Below, piece after piece: positions 17,072 through 26,371 of a DNA stretch of 51,357 nt (positions are counted from its first letter, which is position 1; every line of letters starts with the position of its first letter). The translations under genes and the position numbers were made by a program. The stretch is from the NCBI GenBank assembly GCA_052031065.1, contig JBPEXY010000213.1, positions 1 to 51,357 on the forward strand, given 5' to 3'. Origin of the DNA: JBPEXY01 sp052031065 (GTDB lineage Bacteria > Pseudomonadota > Gammaproteobacteria > Immundisolibacterales > Immundisolibacteraceae). A model generated the notes under the pieces. The model was not told the DNA's origin. It saw only the letters and a list, made by a program, of their open reading frames with translations, and made no database searches.

Positions 17072-18220
17072 TCAACTCCACCTGACTCTTGGCATGATCC
17101 GACTGGGGTCAATGGAATCACGGTTGTTAATAATCATATCGAGCATGCCACCGACCACATCATCGGTCATGTAGTGGGGTTTTAACCCCAATTCCAGAAG
17201 ACCGGAGTGTTCGACATTGTAATAGTGGTCCTCAAGTTCTTTCCTGGGATTCTCGATCGGGTTGATTTTTACATCCAGGCCCTTCTCGTTCCCGACCCGG
17301 GCCACCGTCTCTGCCAATTGATTAACCGAAAACAGTTCGGTTAACTGATTAAGTATTCTCAACTCACCCGCCTCAGGCGGGTTTAAAGCTGCCAGTTCGA
17401 CACACTGCAAGGTATCCTTTAGATTGAGATAGCCTCTGGTCTGGCCACCCTTTCCATAAACCGTAAGCGGCACACCCGCCACAGCCTGAACCAGAAACCG
17501 GTTTACCACCGTGCCAAAAATATCGTCGTAATGAAAATTGGGCAGAAGGTCGTCAGCCAGTTTTGACTCTTCAGTTTCAATGCCATACACCGGACCCTGC
17601 ATCAAGTCACTAACTCTCAGGCCGTAGAGCCTCACATAAAACCAGAGCAGGTCAGTATCGAGGACCTTAGTGGTGTGGTACAGGCTTCCGGCCTGACGAG
17701 GGTAGAGGAATTTTTGCGAGCGGTTTTTGTGCGTAATCTCCAGCCACCCCTCTTCAATATCGATATTTGGGGTGCCATATTCACCCATCGTACCCAGTTT
17801 AATAATATGACACTCCGGTGCATGTTCCAGAACCGCCCAGATTGCGGCAAATGTAGTGCCCAGGTTATTTCGCAGCGTCAGATCAGCACTCTGCCGACTG
17901 CGCATTGAATAGGGTGCGCTCGGTTGTTCCGCGTAGTGGACCAAAACGTCTGGAACGGTTTTTTCCACCACTCCGGAGATCAATTCGTGATCTGAACAAT
18001 CGCCGATCACCACATCTATGGAATAGCCCGACAGCGAAGCAAAAATCTCCGCTCGCTTGTTCAGATTGGGAGCATCCAGTAACGGCTCAGAACTGGTTTC
18101 CCGGGCAATATTCCTGCGTAAATAGTTGTCGACGACAGTAACTGTGTGACCTTTAGCAGCAAAGGCCATTGCTGTAGGCCACCCAAGGTAGCCATCACCA
18201 CCCAAAATCAATACATTCAT
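17072..18220 (-). CDS. sqdB: UDP-sulfoquinovose synthase (SQD1/SqdB type)
   Basis: Converts UDP-glucose plus sulfite to UDP-sulfoquinovose in the SQD1 family. The 382-residue product follows plant SQD1 closely from memory: GGDGYLGW at the NAD site, AEQPSAPYSM, KLGTMGEYGTPNIDIEEG, GKGGQTRGYLNLKDTLQCVE, and the C-terminal end IMPRVRWS. Catalytic Thr144, Tyr181 (with His182) and Lys185 align with SQD1 Thr145, Tyr182 and Lys186. No sulfolipid transferase (sqdD/sqdX type) is adjacent. Instead the gene lies inside an exopolysaccharide cluster and its stop is directly followed by the epimerase start. I infer that sulfoquinovose goes into the polymer rather than, or as well as, into sulfolipid. Other UDP-sugar SDR functions cannot be fully excluded. 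Confidence 0.82.
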   Translation of the reverse strand: MNVLILGGDGYLGWPTAMAFAAKGHTVTVVDNYLRRNIARETSSEPLLDAPNLNKRAEIFASLSGYSIDVVIGDCSDHELISGVVEKTVPDVLVHYAEQPSAPYSMRSRQSADLTLRNNLGTTFAAIWAVLEHAPECHIIKLGTMGEYGTPNIDIEEGWLEITHKNRSQKFLYPRQAGSLYHTTKVLDTDLLWFYVRLYGLRVSDLMQGPVYGIETEESKLADDLLPNFHYDDIFGTVVNRFLVQAVAGVPLTVYGKGGQTRGYLNLKDTLQCVELAALNPPEAGELRILNQLTELFSVNQLAETVARVGNEKGLDVKINPIENPRKELEDHYYNVEHSGLLELGLKPHYMTDDVVGGMLDMIINNRDSIDPSRIMPRVRWS

Positions 18221-18281
18221 TTACATATGATCCTTTCGTTCATCTCTAGTTAAGTAACCTGTGCCCATCCGGGCTAAACGA

Positions 18282-20342
18282 TCAGGCTAGCGGAAGTTGT
18301 ATTGAAACGGTCGTGCCCGTCCCTTCAACGCTATTGACCGTAATCGACCCACCGGTGCTTTCAAGAAATTGCTTGCTCTCGTACATGCCTATTCCCATAC
18401 CAGAGTTGCCTTTGGTGGTCACAAATGGCTTAAACAGTTTTCGGTTAACAAACTCCTCACTCATTCCACATCCACTATCCTCAATTGCGACCACGACCAT
18501 TTCAGATGGTTGCGGCGCCACGCTCACTTTCACCACTCCATCATCTTCGGATGCTTCCTGTGCGTTCTGAATCAGGTGGGTGAGGACATTTTTCAGCCTT
18601 TCCTCGACACTGTTGACGAAAACTTCCTCACTGCCCAGTTCCAGTTTGGGTTTGGGCCGGGACGCTGCCCTCTCTTCAACAACCCGGACCAGCAGACTCT
18701 TCAGGTCAACTCTTTGCGGGGGCTCCTCGTCGACACTCTTCGCGCGATTACGCAGGTGCTGTAGCACCTTATCTAATCGCGCCGCCGCACTATCAACCGT
18801 ACGAAAGGCGTCAATGACAAACTCTGGATTATTCTTATGTTTATCAGCGTTGCTAGTGATTAACTTCAATTGAGCAACAATATTTTTTAAATCATGTACC
18901 AAAAATGCCGAAAGCCTATTGTAGGCTTCAAACTGCCGCACCTCAGCCAGCTTGGTATTTGCGAGCATCAGCGACAGGTACGCGCCCGCCTGGTCTGCCA
19001 AAACGACCATCAACTGCTTGTCTTCCGAATCGAGGTGCCGAGCAACGACGGAAGGCCTGATCTGCAGGATAGCCTGCTCACTCCCGGGCAACACCACAAA
19101 CCACCAGTTCGCCTCCATATCCCCGGTTACGGCAACGGGCACCAGCTCCTGCTCACCGGTCAATGCCACTGCCCCCGCGCTGAGGTCCACCGCCGATAAC
19201 CCCTTTTCCCTGAGATGTTCAACCAGCGGCTCGAAATCGACTTCCGGTGAGGGCGCACCCCATTCCAGAGTTTCGGCAGCAAACCATAAACCGGAAGGTT
19301 TCCTTACCCAAAGTACCCCACCAGGGCTGTTTAGTGTTTCGCAAAAGGCCGTCAATACCAGTCGATACCCCCCGAGCTCCGCATCGTCCGCTAAACGTTT
19401 GGTAAATTTCAGCCACTGTTCACGGTAATCATACTTATTCTGATAAAAATGAGTCGCGATGAAATACTTGATTTCCGCGCGCACCCTTTCTGACAAGCTG
19501 ACGATGATAAAAGCGATCAGCGCCAGACTGATCACCACCACCGATACCGCTTCTGCCCATTCCCCGCCCACAGATCGCATTAAATACCCGGCGATGGCGG
19601 TCAATAACAGATAGGTCCCACCAACCATTAGCGATGCACTGAAAAACGCTGCCTGTCTGGAAACAAACAGCCGTACGTCCAACTGGGGGTTTCTGGTGAT
19701 AGCTACTGCCAGCATGGGAATTGAAAAGGTGTGAACAAAACCTCTAGTTGCCCAGAAATTTGGATTAAGCCTGTTAAAGAGAAACGTATCCACATAGAGC
19801 ATTGTGTCAAAAACAGACCAGACCAACACACCCAGGCACAAATACTTCAACGCTCCTCGATCTACTGGCTCACTATTTCTATATAGCTGCTCAACGAGCC
19901 AGATAATAATGAAGTTAACTACTATAAGTACAAAAAATGGAAACCTGTCTATCCGCGTTAAAACCCTGAACTGGGGAAACAACAGATAGACGAGAAAAAA
20001 AAGCACCACGGAAGCCAATACAAAATAGGCCCCACGAAAAACCCATTTCCCCACGACCGAATCATCAGAAAAACCGCCTTTTAACAAACCCACTAACAAT
20101 GCTACCCAGGACAGTGTCCGGAGAAAATCAACTGCTAGAATTTGCTGAAAGTTATAGAGATCAAAGAAAACTGACCACCCGGAGAGGAAAAACAGAACGC
20201 CACCGAGAAACACAGCGATGACTGTCAGGAATCCTGAGGAACTCTTGCGCCAGTTAACTATTAGAAGAAGAAAAAAACCAAGAGAGCATACGAACGCCAG
20301 ACCATAGCTCGCTATGTTTATAAACCGCAGAGAATCACTCAA
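18282..20342 (-). CDS. prsK: XrtA/PEP-CTERM sensor histidine kinase PrsK
   Basis: Membrane histidine kinase of the PEP-CTERM system (TIGR02916 type), 686 residues. The N-terminal ~290 residues contain about eight to ten hydrophobic helices. A GAF-like region follows, then the phosphoacceptor box LVHDLKNIVAQL (His near 482), and an HATPase domain with VVVAIEDSGCGMSEEFV and TTKGNSGMGIGMY. In Zoogloea and relatives PrsK signals to the sigma-54 activator PrsR to control PEP-CTERM proteins. Here prsR lies upstream but is separated from prsK by a sugar dehydrogenase gene. The start is a TTG without a convincing ribosome site, so the exact N-terminus is uncertain. Confidence 0.92.
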   Translation of the reverse strand: MSDSLRFINIASYGLAFVCSLGFFLLLIVNWRKSSSGFLTVIAVFLGGVLFFLSGWSVFFDLYNFQQILAVDFLRTLSWVALLVGLLKGGFSDDSVVGKWVFRGAYFVLASVVLFFLVYLLFPQFRVLTRIDRFPFFVLIVVNFIIIWLVEQLYRNSEPVDRGALKYLCLGVLVWSVFDTMLYVDTFLFNRLNPNFWATRGFVHTFSIPMLAVAITRNPQLDVRLFVSRQAAFFSASLMVGGTYLLLTAIAGYLMRSVGGEWAEAVSVVVISLALIAFIIVSLSERVRAEIKYFIATHFYQNKYDYREQWLKFTKRLADDAELGGYRLVLTAFCETLNSPGGVLWVRKPSGLWFAAETLEWGAPSPEVDFEPLVEHLREKGLSAVDLSAGAVALTGEQELVPVAVTGDMEANWWFVVLPGSEQAILQIRPSVVARHLDSEDKQLMVVLADQAGAYLSLMLANTKLAEVRQFEAYNRLSAFLVHDLKNIVAQLKLITSNADKHKNNPEFVIDAFRTVDSAAARLDKVLQHLRNRAKSVDEEPPQRVDLKSLLVRVVEERAASRPKPKLELGSEEVFVNSVEERLKNVLTHLIQNAQEASEDDGVVKVSVAPQPSEMVVVAIEDSGCGMSEEFVNRKLFKPFVTTKGNSGMGIGMYESKQFLESTGGSITVNSVEGTGTTVSIQLPLA

Positions 20343-20435
20343 TTATTTAGCCAGGGAAACATCAGGTCAGTTAGCCGTCTATCATCAATCAAATCCAACT
20401 CGCAGACACATCTTCAACTTTTAAAAATCGTCCAA

Positions 20436-21713
20436 TTAAAGCCTGCCATCCACCTGGTCCAGGCCAAACAACCCCTTAATGTCAAACAGCACTGCATCTT
20501 CAGTCCCAAGGCTACGAATTCTCTCCACACCCATTTCCCTGAACTGTTCGTGGGGCACAGCAACCACCATTCCCTGATAACGGCCCTCCACAAGCTTTTC
20601 TATCAAATCCAGTTCATACTCCTGTTTGGCTTCGCCAGGGGAGACCCATGGATCATATACTTCAACTTCCACACTATAGTCAGCTAACCCATCAATAAGG
20701 TCGAGTACTTTAGTATTACGAATATCTGGGCAGTTCTCCTTAAATGACAACCCCATCACCAGAACTTTAGCAGCGTTAATTGAATGACCTTTGGCGATCA
20801 TTTTTTTGATTATCTTTTCTGCAATAAAGTAACCCATTTCATCATTTAATCTACGCCCCGACAGTATGACCTCCGGATGATAGCCTACCTGTTGGGCTTT
20901 GTGAGTTAAATAATAGGGGTCTATGCCAATACAATGCCCGCCAACCAATCCGGGCCTGAAAGGCAAAAAATTCCACTTGGTCCCAGCGGCCTCAAGAACC
21001 TGTAACGTATCCAGATTCAGTCTATCAAATATCAATGCCAGCTCATTAATTAATGAGATATTAATATCCCGCTGTATGTTTTCTATTACCTTAGCAGCCT
21101 CAGCCACCTGAATGCTTTGGGCCTTATAGGTACCAGCAGATATAATTTTATTATAAAGTTCATCGACAAATTCCGCTGCTTCCAATGTCGATCCAGACGT
21201 GATTTTTGTGATTTTTTCCAATCGTCTATTTTTGTCTCCAGGGACAATTCTCTCAGGACTGTACCCTAAATAAAAACCATCATCTTTTTTTAAACCGGAT
21301 TCAGCCTCCAAAATTGGCGCACACACTTCTTCGGTCGCTCCCGGATAAACCGTCGACTCGTAAATCACAACCGCGCCAGACCGCATCCTCTGCCCAACCA
21401 TTCTCGATGCCTTTTTTAAGGGGCCAAAATCAGGCCGCTTACTGGACGTGATTGGTGTCGGCACTGTTACTATAAAAACATCTGCCACTTCGAGTAGCTC
21501 TGGATTATTCGTGCATTCCAGCCTGGTCGCACTTTTAATCTCAAAACCCTCTACCTCTAGCGTTGAGTCTTTACCTTCACCTAATTCCCTGACCCTGTGT
21601 TCATTGGTATCAAAACCAATAGTACGGTAATGTTTACCAAACGCTAACGCCAAGGGCAGACCAACATACCCCAGACCGATAATAGCGATACAAGTTTCAT
21701 CAGTTAAATTCAT
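20436..21713 (-). CDS. tviB: UDP-N-acetylglucosamine 6-dehydrogenase, TviB/WbpA type
   Basis: NAD-dependent nucleotide-sugar dehydrogenase oxidising C6 of a UDP-HexNAc to the uronic acid. The 425-residue product resembles Salmonella Vi-antigen TviB throughout from memory: IIGLGYVGLPLA at the N-terminus, VYESTVYPGATEE, KVIENIQRDINISLINELA, KWNFLPFRPGLVGGHCIG with catalytic Cys261, and FKENCPDIRNTK. The ATG at 21713 is preferred over the longer frame to 21749, which would overlap the prsR 3' region only slightly but adds residues unlike the family. It lies between prsR and prsK and presumably feeds a HexNAcA building block to the exopolysaccharide. Confidence 0.9.
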   Translation of the reverse strand: MNLTDETCIAIIGLGYVGLPLALAFGKHYRTIGFDTNEHRVRELGEGKDSTLEVEGFEIKSATRLECTNNPELLEVADVFIVTVPTPITSSKRPDFGPLKKASRMVGQRMRSGAVVIYESTVYPGATEEVCAPILEAESGLKKDDGFYLGYSPERIVPGDKNRRLEKITKITSGSTLEAAEFVDELYNKIISAGTYKAQSIQVAEAAKVIENIQRDINISLINELALIFDRLNLDTLQVLEAAGTKWNFLPFRPGLVGGHCIGIDPYYLTHKAQQVGYHPEVILSGRRLNDEMGYFIAEKIIKKMIAKGHSINAAKVLVMGLSFKENCPDIRNTKVLDLIDGLADYSVEVEVYDPWVSPGEAKQEYELDLIEKLVEGRYQGMVVAVPHEQFREMGVERIRSLGTEDAVLFDIKGLFGLDQVDGRL

Positions 21714-21755
21714 AAAATAATCTCGATTCACTGAACACTGATTAACCAACCAGCA

Positions 21756-23120
21756 TTATTGTTTTCTCTTAACGCCAACCTTATCCATCAAGGCATACAT
21801 GGTTGGCCGTGTTATACCCAGCAATTTTGCCGCACTCGCTATATTGTAATCGGACCTTACCAACGCCGTTTCCAAAGCGCGTTTCTCAGCCAGATTGCGC
21901 GCTTGCTTCAGGTCCACTATTTGCTCTTCTACTGCAACACTAGCCTGACGCAAACCCAAATCTTGATCATTGACAAGAGCTCCATCGGCCATAATCACAC
22001 CACGTTTCACACTACTTTTTAACTCACGAACGTTTCCTGGCCACGAATAGCTATTGATGAGCTGTATCGCTTCTGGAGTAAATCCTTTAACTGACTTTTG
22101 CGATTCCTGGGCAAACTGCTGCAGAAAACTTTTTGCAAGCAGCTCCGCGTCACCGGCTCGCTCCCGTAGCGGGGGAACGGTCACTTCAATTTCACCAATA
22201 CGAAAATAGAGATCCTGACGAAACAGCTCCTGATTTATCAACTGATCGATATCGCGGTGGGTCGCTGACACGATACGTACATCGACAGCGATTTCCTGGC
22301 GACCACCAACGCGTTCGATTACACGCTCCTGTAGAAACCGTAATATCTTTGCCTGCAACCCGATAGGCATGTCACCGATCTCATCCAGAAACAGGGTTCC
22401 GCCGTTAGCGAGTTCGATTTTTCCCGGAGTAGAGCGGGTAGCACCAGTAAAGGCCCCTTTTTCATAGCCAAACAGCTCACTTTCCAATAATTCGTTGGGG
22501 ATTGAGGCACAGTTGATCGCTACAAAAGGGCCGCTCGAACGGCTACTCTGACTGTGCAGCGCGCCAGCAATAAGCTCCTTGCCCGTACCGCTCTCACCAA
22601 GAATGAGAATACTCAAATCGCTATCCGCGACTTTATCTACTGTATGTAACACTGATGAAAGCTGCTTGCTGGCACCCTTTATCGCCGACTGCTTCTCACC
22701 CGAGGCTTCTTTGAGCCTGCGGTTTTCGCGCTCCAGGCCAGCGAGCCGGACAGCCCTCCCGAGGATCAATTTCAGTAGCTCAAGATCGATCGGTTTTTCA
22801 CAAAAATCGTAAGCTCCACGGGCCACACTTTCTACAGCCACTGAACGGTCATCATTGCCAGTGACAACTATAATTTTCGTCTCTGGTGATTTCAGTAATA
22901 TGTCACTGAGCGCTGCCAAGCCTTCAGATGCGTTGTCAGGATCGGGCGGCAACCCAAGGTCCAGCGTCACCACAGATGGGCGATGCTGTTCAACAGCCTC
23001 CAGGGCAGACCCCCGATCACCTGCTAGGATCACCTCATAATCCTCAAATGCCCACTTAAGTTGACTGCGCAGCCCTTCATCATCCTCTACGATGAGTAAC
23101 ACCGGCATTTTGGAATTCAT
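21756..23120 (-). CDS. prsR: sigma-54 response regulator PrsR of the PEP-CTERM system
   Basis: NtrC-type activator, TIGR02915 type, 454 residues. The receiver domain has acidic Glu12-Asp13-Asp14, phosphoacceptor Asp54 (VVTLDLGLP) and Lys109. The AAA+ domain has Walker A GESGTGKE (175-182) and the sigma-54 contact loop GAFTGA (222-227). The C-terminal Fis-type helix-turn-helix is IASAAKLLGITRPTMYALM. It should be phosphorylated by PrsK and drive sigma-54 promoters. I looked for -24/-12 elements in the gaps of this cluster and saw none convincing. It begins 64 bases after gspM on the same strand, so read-through from the gsp operon is possible. Confidence 0.93.
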   Translation of the reverse strand: MNSKMPVLLIVEDDEGLRSQLKWAFEDYEVILAGDRGSALEAVEQHRPSVVTLDLGLPPDPDNASEGLAALSDILLKSPETKIIVVTGNDDRSVAVESVARGAYDFCEKPIDLELLKLILGRAVRLAGLERENRRLKEASGEKQSAIKGASKQLSSVLHTVDKVADSDLSILILGESGTGKELIAGALHSQSSRSSGPFVAINCASIPNELLESELFGYEKGAFTGATRSTPGKIELANGGTLFLDEIGDMPIGLQAKILRFLQERVIERVGGRQEIAVDVRIVSATHRDIDQLINQELFRQDLYFRIGEIEVTVPPLRERAGDAELLAKSFLQQFAQESQKSVKGFTPEAIQLINSYSWPGNVRELKSSVKRGVIMADGALVNDQDLGLRQASVAVEEQIVDLKQARNLAEKRALETALVRSDYNIASAAKLLGITRPTMYALMDKVGVKRKQ

Positions 23121-23184
23121 AATATGTTGATCACTATGGTTAGCGTCTTTCGGGATTGACCTTAATTGGACTGATCAGGGAAAA

Positions 23185-23628
23185 CTATCTGACTACGACC
23201 TCAACAAACACCATACCTGCTTTAGCAGTACGCCTGGCAACAACGCTAATGACTTGAACACCTTCCCGCTCCAATGTCACCAACCAACCGATAAGGCTGT
23301 TGAATCGGACCTCTTCAAACGTTAACGCCAACTCGCCGCCTTGCTGCTCTATGGTTGTTAATAACTGCTCCATTCGTGCCCGTTTGGCGACACGCTCGAC
23401 AGTTTTCATCACCTTCAATGGATCAGAAACGGTACCGTCGCCTGACCCCGGTGCTGTTGTTGGTTCCTCGTGGAAACTTTCGACCGCCTGAACAATTCGC
23501 GTAATACCCCGCTGCAACGCTTGATATTCCGCGACTGAACTCCTCCACATCCACAATGTGACCACATTAACTAACGTCATCAGCACGATAATGGTCCATA
23601 GGCTTCCCCTCACAAGGTGCGGCCTCAC
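23185..23628 (-). CDS. gspM: type II secretion protein GspM
   Basis: Small bitopic inner-membrane platform protein of 147 residues that partners GspL. One transmembrane segment (WTIIVLMTLVNVVTLWMW) near the N-terminus is followed by a coiled-coil stretch and a small ferredoxin-like periplasmic domain with EQQGGELALTFEEVRFNSLIGWL. The GTG start at 23628 overlaps the gspL stop as GTGA and has GGAG six bases upstream, a textbook coupled start. It is the last gsp gene; no gspN follows. Confidence 0.88.
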   Translation of the reverse strand: MRPHLVRGSLWTIIVLMTLVNVVTLWMWRSSVAEYQALQRGITRIVQAVESFHEEPTTAPGSGDGTVSDPLKVMKTVERVAKRARMEQLLTTIEQQGGELALTFEEVRFNSLIGWLVTLEREGVQVISVVARRTAKAGMVFVEVVVR

Positions 23629-24839
23629 GGCAGACTCCTTGTTACGCCGGAACCAAAGCGCCAAAGCAAAATCAACTCACCGGAACTCTCATCGAGCCGA
23701 GCTTCGCCGGGTAATTGCTGGATCAGTTTTCCCATCGGGCCCCTCAACAGCTCTGACGATAAACAGAGCTCCAACTCCTCAGGCGTTACCCTGATACGCT
23801 TCAACTGCGCACCGTCTGGAAGAAGCTTTGATACGGTAGCCAGCATTTGCAGAAATCGAGGCTGTGCTATGTCAAGATCACGACGCTGGCGCAGGTCGTC
23901 AAGCAGCTGCTGTTGCATGCGGTCAGTTGACTGAAAAGCCTCCCCCAATTCACTACGGGAAAATTTGTCCAATTCCGCCAGAGAAAGATCAACTGTGTAT
24001 CGATATTGCTGATGCATCCCATATGACCACAGCGCACTCATCGCCAATATCGCCGTAATCAGACCAACAGCGACATCAACCGGGGTTACGCGAAACGAAA
24101 AACCGGGGCGTTTAAACTCCCCCTGTAGCAAATTGACTGATCTACTCTGATCCAGGCCTCGCGCAAACAACACCAGCGGCGAATCAACCACGACCAGTGA
24201 ATCCAGAACCGGTGAATCGGAGGGTTCCGCACCCTTTACGGCAAACCGATTCGGATTACCGACCTGATTCAACAAAGATAATTCCTCCGGCTCGTCGAGA
24301 TTATTGTGGAATTTGTCTGCGATATCCCGGGATATCGCGTAACCACTATTAACTCCGGTCCGAACCACGCATCGCTCGGTTTCGTAGAGCAAAGTACCGC
24401 CACCGTCGGTTTGGCTCCACGGCAGCGCCAGCATATCCGGATACACGGCGGAGACCTTGATCCCGGCCGCTGAAAATTGTTCCAACAATCCCCTCAACCA
24501 GGTTTTGTCGACGACGACCACATCAAACAGATTCGGCTCAGCCGTACGCGTAAGACAAAAATGCAGATCCTGTGGATCAGACAGGAGTTCATCTGCGAGT
24601 CTAAATCGCAAAGCCTGACGGGCCTTGCTGAGACTTCGCGCGGCAAGCTCAACCCTTCTGACCAGTAGGTTCTCTCCGCGGAGCAACACAGCAGTCTCCG
24701 CACCACCGATCATATTTGCAGCGGTCTCTAATGCGCCATCCTGAACAGGAACTTCAAGTAGACCCCTCTTCTCGATCCGACACCACTGCCACGCCCCAGG
24801 CACCTCCTTTTGCCACAACAACCATTTGCTGGACGCCAC
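23625..24839 (-). CDS. gspL: type II secretion protein GspL
   Basis: Bitopic protein of 404 residues linking the GspE ATPase to the inner-membrane platform. The cytoplasmic part (1-~250) has the actin-like fold features of GspL, including a central ALPWSQTDGGGTLLYETERC region. The membrane segment lies near 260-282 (VDVAVGLITAILAMSALWSY), followed by a coiled coil and a periplasmic domain. It begins with GTG immediately after the gspK stop (no gap) and overlaps gspM by four bases. Confidence 0.88.
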   Translation of the reverse strand: MASSKWLLWQKEVPGAWQWCRIEKRGLLEVPVQDGALETAANMIGGAETAVLLRGENLLVRRVELAARSLSKARQALRFRLADELLSDPQDLHFCLTRTAEPNLFDVVVVDKTWLRGLLEQFSAAGIKVSAVYPDMLALPWSQTDGGGTLLYETERCVVRTGVNSGYAISRDIADKFHNNLDEPEELSLLNQVGNPNRFAVKGAEPSDSPVLDSLVVVDSPLVLFARGLDQSRSVNLLQGEFKRPGFSFRVTPVDVAVGLITAILAMSALWSYGMHQQYRYTVDLSLAELDKFSRSELGEAFQSTDRMQQQLLDDLRQRRDLDIAQPRFLQMLATVSKLLPDGAQLKRIRVTPEELELCLSSELLRGPMGKLIQQLPGEARLDESSGELILLWRFGSGVTRSLP

Positions 24840-25757
24840 TTATGCCCCCCCCCGCCAACGTCTTGAGCTGACCGTGCGTCTGTTTTTCCTGACTAACAAC
24901 GCATTCTGATGCAACGTATAGGGACCAAGCTCGACAGTAGTGTGCAAGTGGAAATAGTTGCTGGAAACCGCAATCCCGGCGCGTTCACGATCACCGACCG
25001 TATCCCCGGTCAGCGCAAGTGAAAAAAATTCTTCCAGACTGCTATAAGGCTTGCTATTTCTGCGCTGCACTGTTCCAGAGACATCCAGACTACGATCGGA
25101 AAAAAGCACTTCGAGCAGCTCTGGTGATGCAGTGTTGACGTTAATTGGGGTCGGTTCGGGCAAAACCACCAGATACGGCCTCAATTTATCCAGGATGACT
25201 TCATTAAATCCCTTGACAAGCAACAATTCGGAAAAGTCTGCAAGTCGGTCATTTGCACTGCGGTAAGCCGGTGAGAGCGTCGCGTAATATTCATCTTCAG
25301 CACCGCCGTCACGGGCAATGGAATCCCGGTCAATCCAGTCAACGAGCGCGTTGAGATGTCGGCCATCAATACCGAGCTGTTTAAATAGTCTGCTTAGTCT
25401 TCCAAAACTCACCTGATCGACGTGATCACCAATCAACAAACCATTTAGGTTCAGGCGACTCTGGGAATCGATCAATTGCCCCGCAACAACCCCCTCTTCA
25501 ATGGGTAACTCGCGCACATTGAGAGCCCAGTCTTCATCCAGACTGTCCACCGTGGGGTCATCATCGTCTAAAACCCTGCGCGCCCAGTTCTCCGCACTCA
25601 ATGCGTACCAGGCCGCCTGTTGATGACTACTCAGGTAAGCTGACCGGTGCACGTCTATCTGTAGACGGTTACTGATCGAAACGACCATCATGGAGATGAC
25701 AACCGTCAATAGCAGTACGGAAACAAGCGCGATTCCTCTGTCTTTTTGTAGACTCAC
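24840..25757 (-). CDS. gspK: type II secretion minor pseudopilin GspK
   Basis: Large minor pseudopilin of 305 residues that caps the pseudopilus with GspI and GspJ. The prepilin signal is short (cleavage after Gly8, then IALVSVLLLTVVISMMVVSI) and, as in other GspK proteins, lacks Glu5. NVNTASPELLEVLF and DWIDRDSIARDGGAEDEYY are characteristic internal segments. It overlaps gspJ by four bases and is directly followed by gspL. Confidence 0.92.
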   Translation of the reverse strand: MSLQKDRGIALVSVLLLTVVISMMVVSISNRLQIDVHRSAYLSSHQQAAWYALSAENWARRVLDDDDPTVDSLDEDWALNVRELPIEEGVVAGQLIDSQSRLNLNGLLIGDHVDQVSFGRLSRLFKQLGIDGRHLNALVDWIDRDSIARDGGAEDEYYATLSPAYRSANDRLADFSELLLVKGFNEVILDKLRPYLVVLPEPTPINVNTASPELLEVLFSDRSLDVSGTVQRRNSKPYSSLEEFFSLALTGDTVGDRERAGIAVSSNYFHLHTTVELGPYTLHQNALLVRKNRRTVSSRRWRGGA

Positions 25758-26371
25758 CCGCCCACCCCAGTCAGAAAAATTCGCTCGACATAGCCTATTT
25801 CGGGCATCTCCAGCCTGGCCTTAATGGCGCGTGGTAGCAGCCGCACACGATCACCACTGTAATTTACCGGGGGCCATTGCGAGTACCAGTGCTTCTCATT
25901 ACCCAGATAAACCAGTTCGAGTCGTTCAAGATTACCGCTCAGTTGCTTATTATGCGCACTTGCACCAGGGAAATGATCAAGGTGAGTCCAGTAGCCGCGC
26001 AGCAATACCCCCGCGGAATAGTTGTAGACAACCTGACGGAGGTTGCTCAGTCTCCGCCCCGATACTGTATCGGCACGATGAACAACCAGAGTCAAGCTGA
26101 ATTGTTCGCCGCCACCCTGAGAGTAAAAAGCAGCCTCACGATTTCCACCGATATCACGCCGTGGCCGCTCCACAAGACGAGAAAAATCGCTTTCCATAAC
26201 CATGACGATGTGTTGCAGTTCCCGCCACGCATCACTTTGCCGAGCCATGATTTCGCGGGAACGAAGCGTATGAGTGATTGCGGAAAACACCAGTACCGAG
26301 ACCACCGCCAGCAATGCGAAAGCAACCAGCAGCTCCAGTAGCGTTAAACCATTTTGGGTCAGCGGTTTCAC
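25754..26371 (-). CDS. gspJ: type II secretion minor pseudopilin GspJ
   Basis: Minor pseudopilin of 205 residues. The prepilin peptidase site is NG|LTLLELLVAFALLAVVSVLV (cleavage after Gly8, Glu5 present in the mature form). The soluble part has the beta-rich GspJ pattern, with ESDFSRLVERPRRDI and LRQVVYNYSAGVLLRGYW. It overlaps gspI and gspK by four bases each, indicating coupled translation in the pseudopilin block H-I-J-K. Confidence 0.92.
   Translation of the reverse strand: MKPLTQNGLTLLELLVAFALLAVVSVLVFSAITHTLRSREIMARQSDAWRELQHIVMVMESDFSRLVERPRRDIGGNREAAFYSQGGGEQFSLTLVVHRADTVSGRRLSNLRQVVYNYSAGVLLRGYWTHLDHFPGASAHNKQLSGNLERLELVYLGNEKHWYSQWPPVNYSGDRVRLLPRAIKARLEMPEIGYVERIFLTGVGG

Noticed and set aside
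18952..19428. 158-codon plus-strand frame opposite prsK
   Set aside because: Antisense shadow of a fully supported histidine kinase; Ser/Ala-rich without domain features.
25877..26341. 154-codon plus-strand frame opposite gspJ
   Set aside because: Antisense to a coupled pseudopilin gene with an intact prepilin motif.
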